Below, piece by piece: positions 8,083-11,293 of a DNA stretch of 11,293 nucleotides. Location of the stretch: positions 1-11,293 of the forward strand of contig WPDH01000531.1 in NCBI GenBank assembly GCA_019137255.1, written 5' to 3'. The notes below the pieces were generated by a model. The model was given only the letters and a program-made list of their open reading frames with translations, had not been told where the DNA came from and ran no database searches. The position numbers were made by a program, and so were the translations under genes. Position 1 is the first letter of the stretch, and every line of letters begins with the position of its first letter. The DNA comes from Corinectria fuckeliana (lineage: Eukaryota > Ascomycota > Sordariomycetes > Hypocreales > Nectriaceae).

Positions 8083-8353
8083 TTTTTACTATTAGTTAAA
8101 AAGATACTTTTATAATAGTTAAAAAAGGTTTTTACTTTTAGTTAAGAAATCTCTACTTTTAGTTAAATTATCTTATTTTTATAGTAAAGTTAAAAAGAAG
8201 ATTTATACTTTTAGTTAAAAAGAGAATTATACTTTTACTTAAAAAAGGTTTTTATATTTAGTTTAAAATAGTCTTATTATAAAAGGCTAAATCTATTAAT
8301 AATAAATTCTTACTCTTAGTTAAAAAGTATTTTTACTTTTAGCTATAAAGTGT
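8083..8353 (+). repeat. Degenerate minisatellite, about 24-bp unit
   Basis: A unit close to TACTTTTAGTTAAAAAG plus a short variable tail recurs about eleven times. Units begin near 8083, 8107, 8131, 8154, 8176, 8203, 8228, 8252, 8307 and 8331, with one or two blurred units between 8276 and 8306. Spacing is 22-27 bp. The copies differ by substitutions and small indels. Traces of similar units may extend left to about 8010. Confidence 0.7.
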
Positions 8354-9584
8354 TAATTTTTATAATAAAACTATTTAAGCTAGTTTATTTTTACCTAAAA
8401 AAGATTATAATATATATACTATATAGCTAAAATAGTCTAACTAAAAAAAGCTAAGTTAACTAGTATAAGCTATATCTTATTTATACTTAGTAATATTACT
8501 AATATAAAAACACTAACTTTATTAATCTTACTATACTATACTATATAACACACCTTTTTTATAGCTAATAATAATAAATATTAAAAAAGTTAAAAGTTTT
8601 TTTTTAATCTTAACTAATAGTAAATAACATTTTATATTAGTAGAAAAAAAAAGAGGGGCTTTAAAGATATATACACTATATTTCTTTATATAATACTATA
8701 TAAATTTAAAAACTAAATTTTATAAATAGTAATCTTTATAAATTCTACTTACAGCTGTAATAAGAGTAGAGAAGCTATTATAAACTAAGAGTTAATTACT
8801 ATGTTTTTCTACTATAAGTAATATAGTTTTAGTTTTTAATATAGCTAACTTTTATTTAAAAATATAACTTTAGAGCAGCTTAGAGACTATAGTAGTACAG
8901 CTTTTATTACTATTTACTATATTTTATAGTAAGTTTTACTTTTTAAGCCTTAGCTTAGATTCTCTTATTACTTTTTTATTAGATATATAAGTCACAAGTT
9001 AGAAGGCTAATAAACTTGCTTATTTTATAGTGTTTCTCTCTTATATAATATATTACATCTTTATATAATTTTACACGGGTTTAAGTTAGTATACTAATTA
9101 AGAATATTTTAGTAATAGAATTATATAAGAGACTTAAGCTGCTTATTAGTTAAAAGCTAAAAGCTAAGCACTATCTATAAGAATACAAAGTGGATAAGAT
9201 CTTAATCTAAGTTAATAAGAGGAAATAAACACTGTGCTATTTACTTAAGTTTGCTTACTAGGTTAAGATTCTTAATTAGCTAAATATACTTTATAATTTA
9301 CACTATCTAATAATTTCACTAGATATTAGCTAGTTATAACAGCTGGGTTTATTCTAAAGGTATAAAATAAGTCTAAAATATAAAAGTGTTTAAACTAGTA
9401 GTTTAAGATATTATAGTAAGTAATATAAGTTATAGTTTATTAATAGTAGAATAGTAAAATTAATATAACTAAGTGTGTTAATAGCTAAAAAGTATAAGAC
9501 TCTTATTTAATATACTAAATAAATATTTATATATATTATAGTAATTATAGTGTTTATATAAGTGATTATAGTTCTTATAGTGCT

Positions 9585-9620
9585 TAATTACTATAATTAA
9601 AGCTTTAATTATAGTAATTA
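9585..9620. repeat. Perfect 36-bp palindrome
   Basis: The sequence reads identically on both strands over 36 bp, centred on AAGCTT (9600/9601). The arm motif is also present as a direct copy near 9535-9548 (TTATAGTAATTATA). It could extrude as a cruciform, or be the junction of two inverted element ends. Confidence 0.85.
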
Positions 9621-9849
9621 TAAAGTTATAATAATTAGCTTTTATAATAAAAAGAAAAAAGTGGGTATATTATAGTTTTACTAGTTGTAACTACTTAGTT
9701 TTAACTTTGCTTATAATATAATATTTTCTTTTTAATAGTCTTATTTTAAAACTACTTAAGTAGGCTTTTTCTAATTTTTATTATTAGTATATAACTTTCT
9801 TTTAAAAATACTTTATATTATACTAGTAATTATACTAAAAGTAAAGTTA

Positions 9850-10020
9850 TTATCTACTATTTTATTATTTATTTATATGTTATTTTTAACTTTATAGTTA
9901 TTTAGACCTTTTTTTAAGTAGCTTAGACTAGTTTATAATAAAGGGGAAAAACCTAATAGTAAGCTATAAGATAAAAAACCCTTTACTACTCTTACCTAAA
10001 AGAGAACTATAATAGTTAGC
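9850..10020 (-). repeat. Inverted dispersed repeat, right copy
   Basis: This is the partner of 1876-2046 on the opposite strand. The match appears to stop close to the short palindrome GTTAGCGCTAAC (10015-10026), which could mark the true end of the element. This copy keeps slightly more C and G than the left one. Confidence 0.75.
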
Positions 10021-10026
10021 GCTAAC
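10015..10026. repeat. Short palindrome GTTAGCGCTAAC at a repeat boundary
   Basis: This perfect 12-bp palindrome lies where the inverted-repeat match (9850-10020) stops. It keeps a CpG in otherwise CpG-free DNA. Element ends in fungi often carry short inverted terminal motifs; that reading here is inference. Confidence 0.5.
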
Positions 10027-10418
10027 ACTATTAACACTTAATATAAGCCTTTAAGACTTAACTTTAAGGCTTACCTAAATAGTAAGCTAGTAGCCTTTTT
10101 AAGAATACTAGATAAGTACTTACTAAATACTTATTAAGTGAAAGCTTTATAATATACTAATACCTACCTTTATAATCTTTATATTTACACTCTAGTAAGA
10201 CTAACTCTTATAATTTTTTTACTTTTATATTTTACTTAAGTTACTAGTATATAACATAAAATAAGAGATTATATAAGATTTCTTATAGAGTATAGTAAGT
10301 ATATAATAAGTGTAAAATAACTATTAATAATAATAAATAAACTTATACTTACTAATTAGGTAGAGAAAGAGATTAATCTAATTAATACTCTTCTTATAAA
10401 AAAGAGACTCTCTTAGAA

Positions 10419-10460
10419 AATACCTCTTATACTAGATCTTATATTAGGCTAAGAGGTATT
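10419..10460. repeat. Foldback with 11-bp perfect arms
   Basis: AATACCTCTTA (10419-10429) is matched by its exact reverse complement at 10450-10460, around a 20-nt loop. Imperfect pairing continues outward between about 10399 and 10480, where AAAGAGA faces TCTCTTT. It is probably part of a decayed mobile element; a function is not implied. Confidence 0.6.
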
Positions 10461-10640
10461 ATTAGAAAGAATACTCTCTTTCTTATATAAAGCTAAGTTA
10501 TAATAAGTACTAAAAGAGAACTTAAAAACTACTTATAAGAATTATAACCTTAATAGAAAAAAAACTGTAATATTAGATATATATAATAATAATAAGAACT
10601 AATTATTTATATAATCTTAATTATATATAAGAAGAGAGAG

Positions 10641-11293
10641 AATATTAAGATTATAAACTATCTCTCTTCTCTTTTTAAAAAAGATTTTTTACTATAAAAC
10701 CTACTCTTACTATAAGCTAAGCCTAGTATAAAAATAACTTATAACTAATTTAAAAATCTTATTATTAAGACTAAATATAAACTTAAAGTAATTATCCTAA
10801 AAGCTGTTTTTCTCTTAGTTTAAAAAATAGTAATAACTCTAGCTAATACTACTATAAGTTATACCTAATATATAAGTAGTAAGATTCTAATCTTATTATC
10901 TCTTATAAAAATAATTATAACTACTATTAAAAAAGTAGTATTAGCTACCCTCTAGAAAACACCTACTAAGATTCTAACCTAAGCTTAAGTTACTTATAAT
11001 AAGAGAATACTCTTATTCTTAATAGTACTAATATTAAAAGTAATCTCCTCTTATCTTAGTAAAAAGATTATTATTAGGTTACTTAGTATAGCTTTTAATA
11101 TTATATCTTATATACTATTAGATATTATAATAATTATTAATTATACTCTTTTAAAAGATTATCTCTTACTTATAGTAGTCTTATATTATCTTTTTAATAG
11201 AGATATTATAGTCTTTTTTTATAAACTAATTATAAATCTCTTAAAAAATAATACTTAGATTCTTACTATTTTTAGTATAAGTATATATTAAGT
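10641..11293 (+). repeat. Dispersed repeat, copy 2 (less mutated, cut by window end)
   Basis: This is the direct-orientation counterpart of 278-928, about 10.36 kb downstream. It keeps more C and G, including a few CA and TG dinucleotides (near 10805 and 10968), so it is the better starting point for identifying the element. The alignment is still running at the last base of the window, so the copy continues beyond it. Confidence 0.85.

Larger units (their letters stand above)
7900..11293. repeat. AT-rich, RIP-degenerated repeat block (right)
   Basis: The right-hand counterpart of the left block has no credible gene, dense stops in all frames and strong CA/TG loss over most of its length. 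Mutation is milder in parts, for example 8990-9350, where strings such as ACACGGGTTT (9072-9081) and CAGCTGGGTTT (9340-9350) survive. It contains the minisatellite at 8083-8353, the palindrome at 9585-9620, the inverted segment at 9850-10020, a foldback at 10419-10460 and the second copy of the dispersed repeat from 10641. Confidence 0.85.

Noticed and set aside
9060..9360. Possible transposase remnant in the less mutated part of the right block
   Set aside because: I tried several frames on both strands against what I know of pogo/Fot1-type helix-turn-helix regions and found no match good enough to call.

Overview
The window looks like nuclear DNA of a filamentous ascomycete (Pezizomycotina). 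It has a roughly 4.6 kb island of ordinary base composition (about 3297 to 7900) between two extremely AT-rich blocks (1 to about 3290, and about 7900 to 11293). The AT-rich blocks carry the mark of repeat-induced point mutation (RIP): CA, TG and CG dinucleotides are almost gone, and the remaining C and G sit mainly in CT and AG. A short intron with GT...AG ends and two gene products that resemble known fungal families support the same origin. I cannot name the species.

Layout. Left block (1-3290): mutated repeat DNA with no credible gene. It holds one copy of a repeat (278-928) whose second copy starts at 10641 in the same orientation, and a segment (1876-2046) that returns inverted at 9850-10020. 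Island, left half (3297 to about 5990): decayed or uncertain coding DNA. A plus-strand relic has stops of the CAG-to-TAG type and a probable frameshift (3297-4054). A Ser/Thr/Gly-rich minus-strand frame follows (4399-5022), then a plus-strand relic broken only by TGA codons (5131-5445) and an unrecognised 143-residue minus-strand frame (5556-5987). Island, right half: two genes that look intact and converge tail to tail, 104 bp apart. The first is a two-exon plus-strand gene (6211-6784) of a widespread fungal family of unknown function (DUF6914-like). The second is a minus-strand single-exon gene (6889-7767) for an aminoglycoside-phosphotransferase-like (APH fold) kinase with all main motifs. 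Right block (7900-11293): mutated repeat DNA with a degenerate 24-bp minisatellite, a perfect 36-bp palindrome, a foldback and the second repeat copies.

How it fits together. I see no sign that the two intact genes form a pathway; their pairing may be incidental. The main story is genome structure: a small gene island inside RIP-inactivated repeats, whose left half seems to have decayed while its right half stayed functional. No RNA genes, CRISPR arrays or bacterial-type mobile elements were seen.
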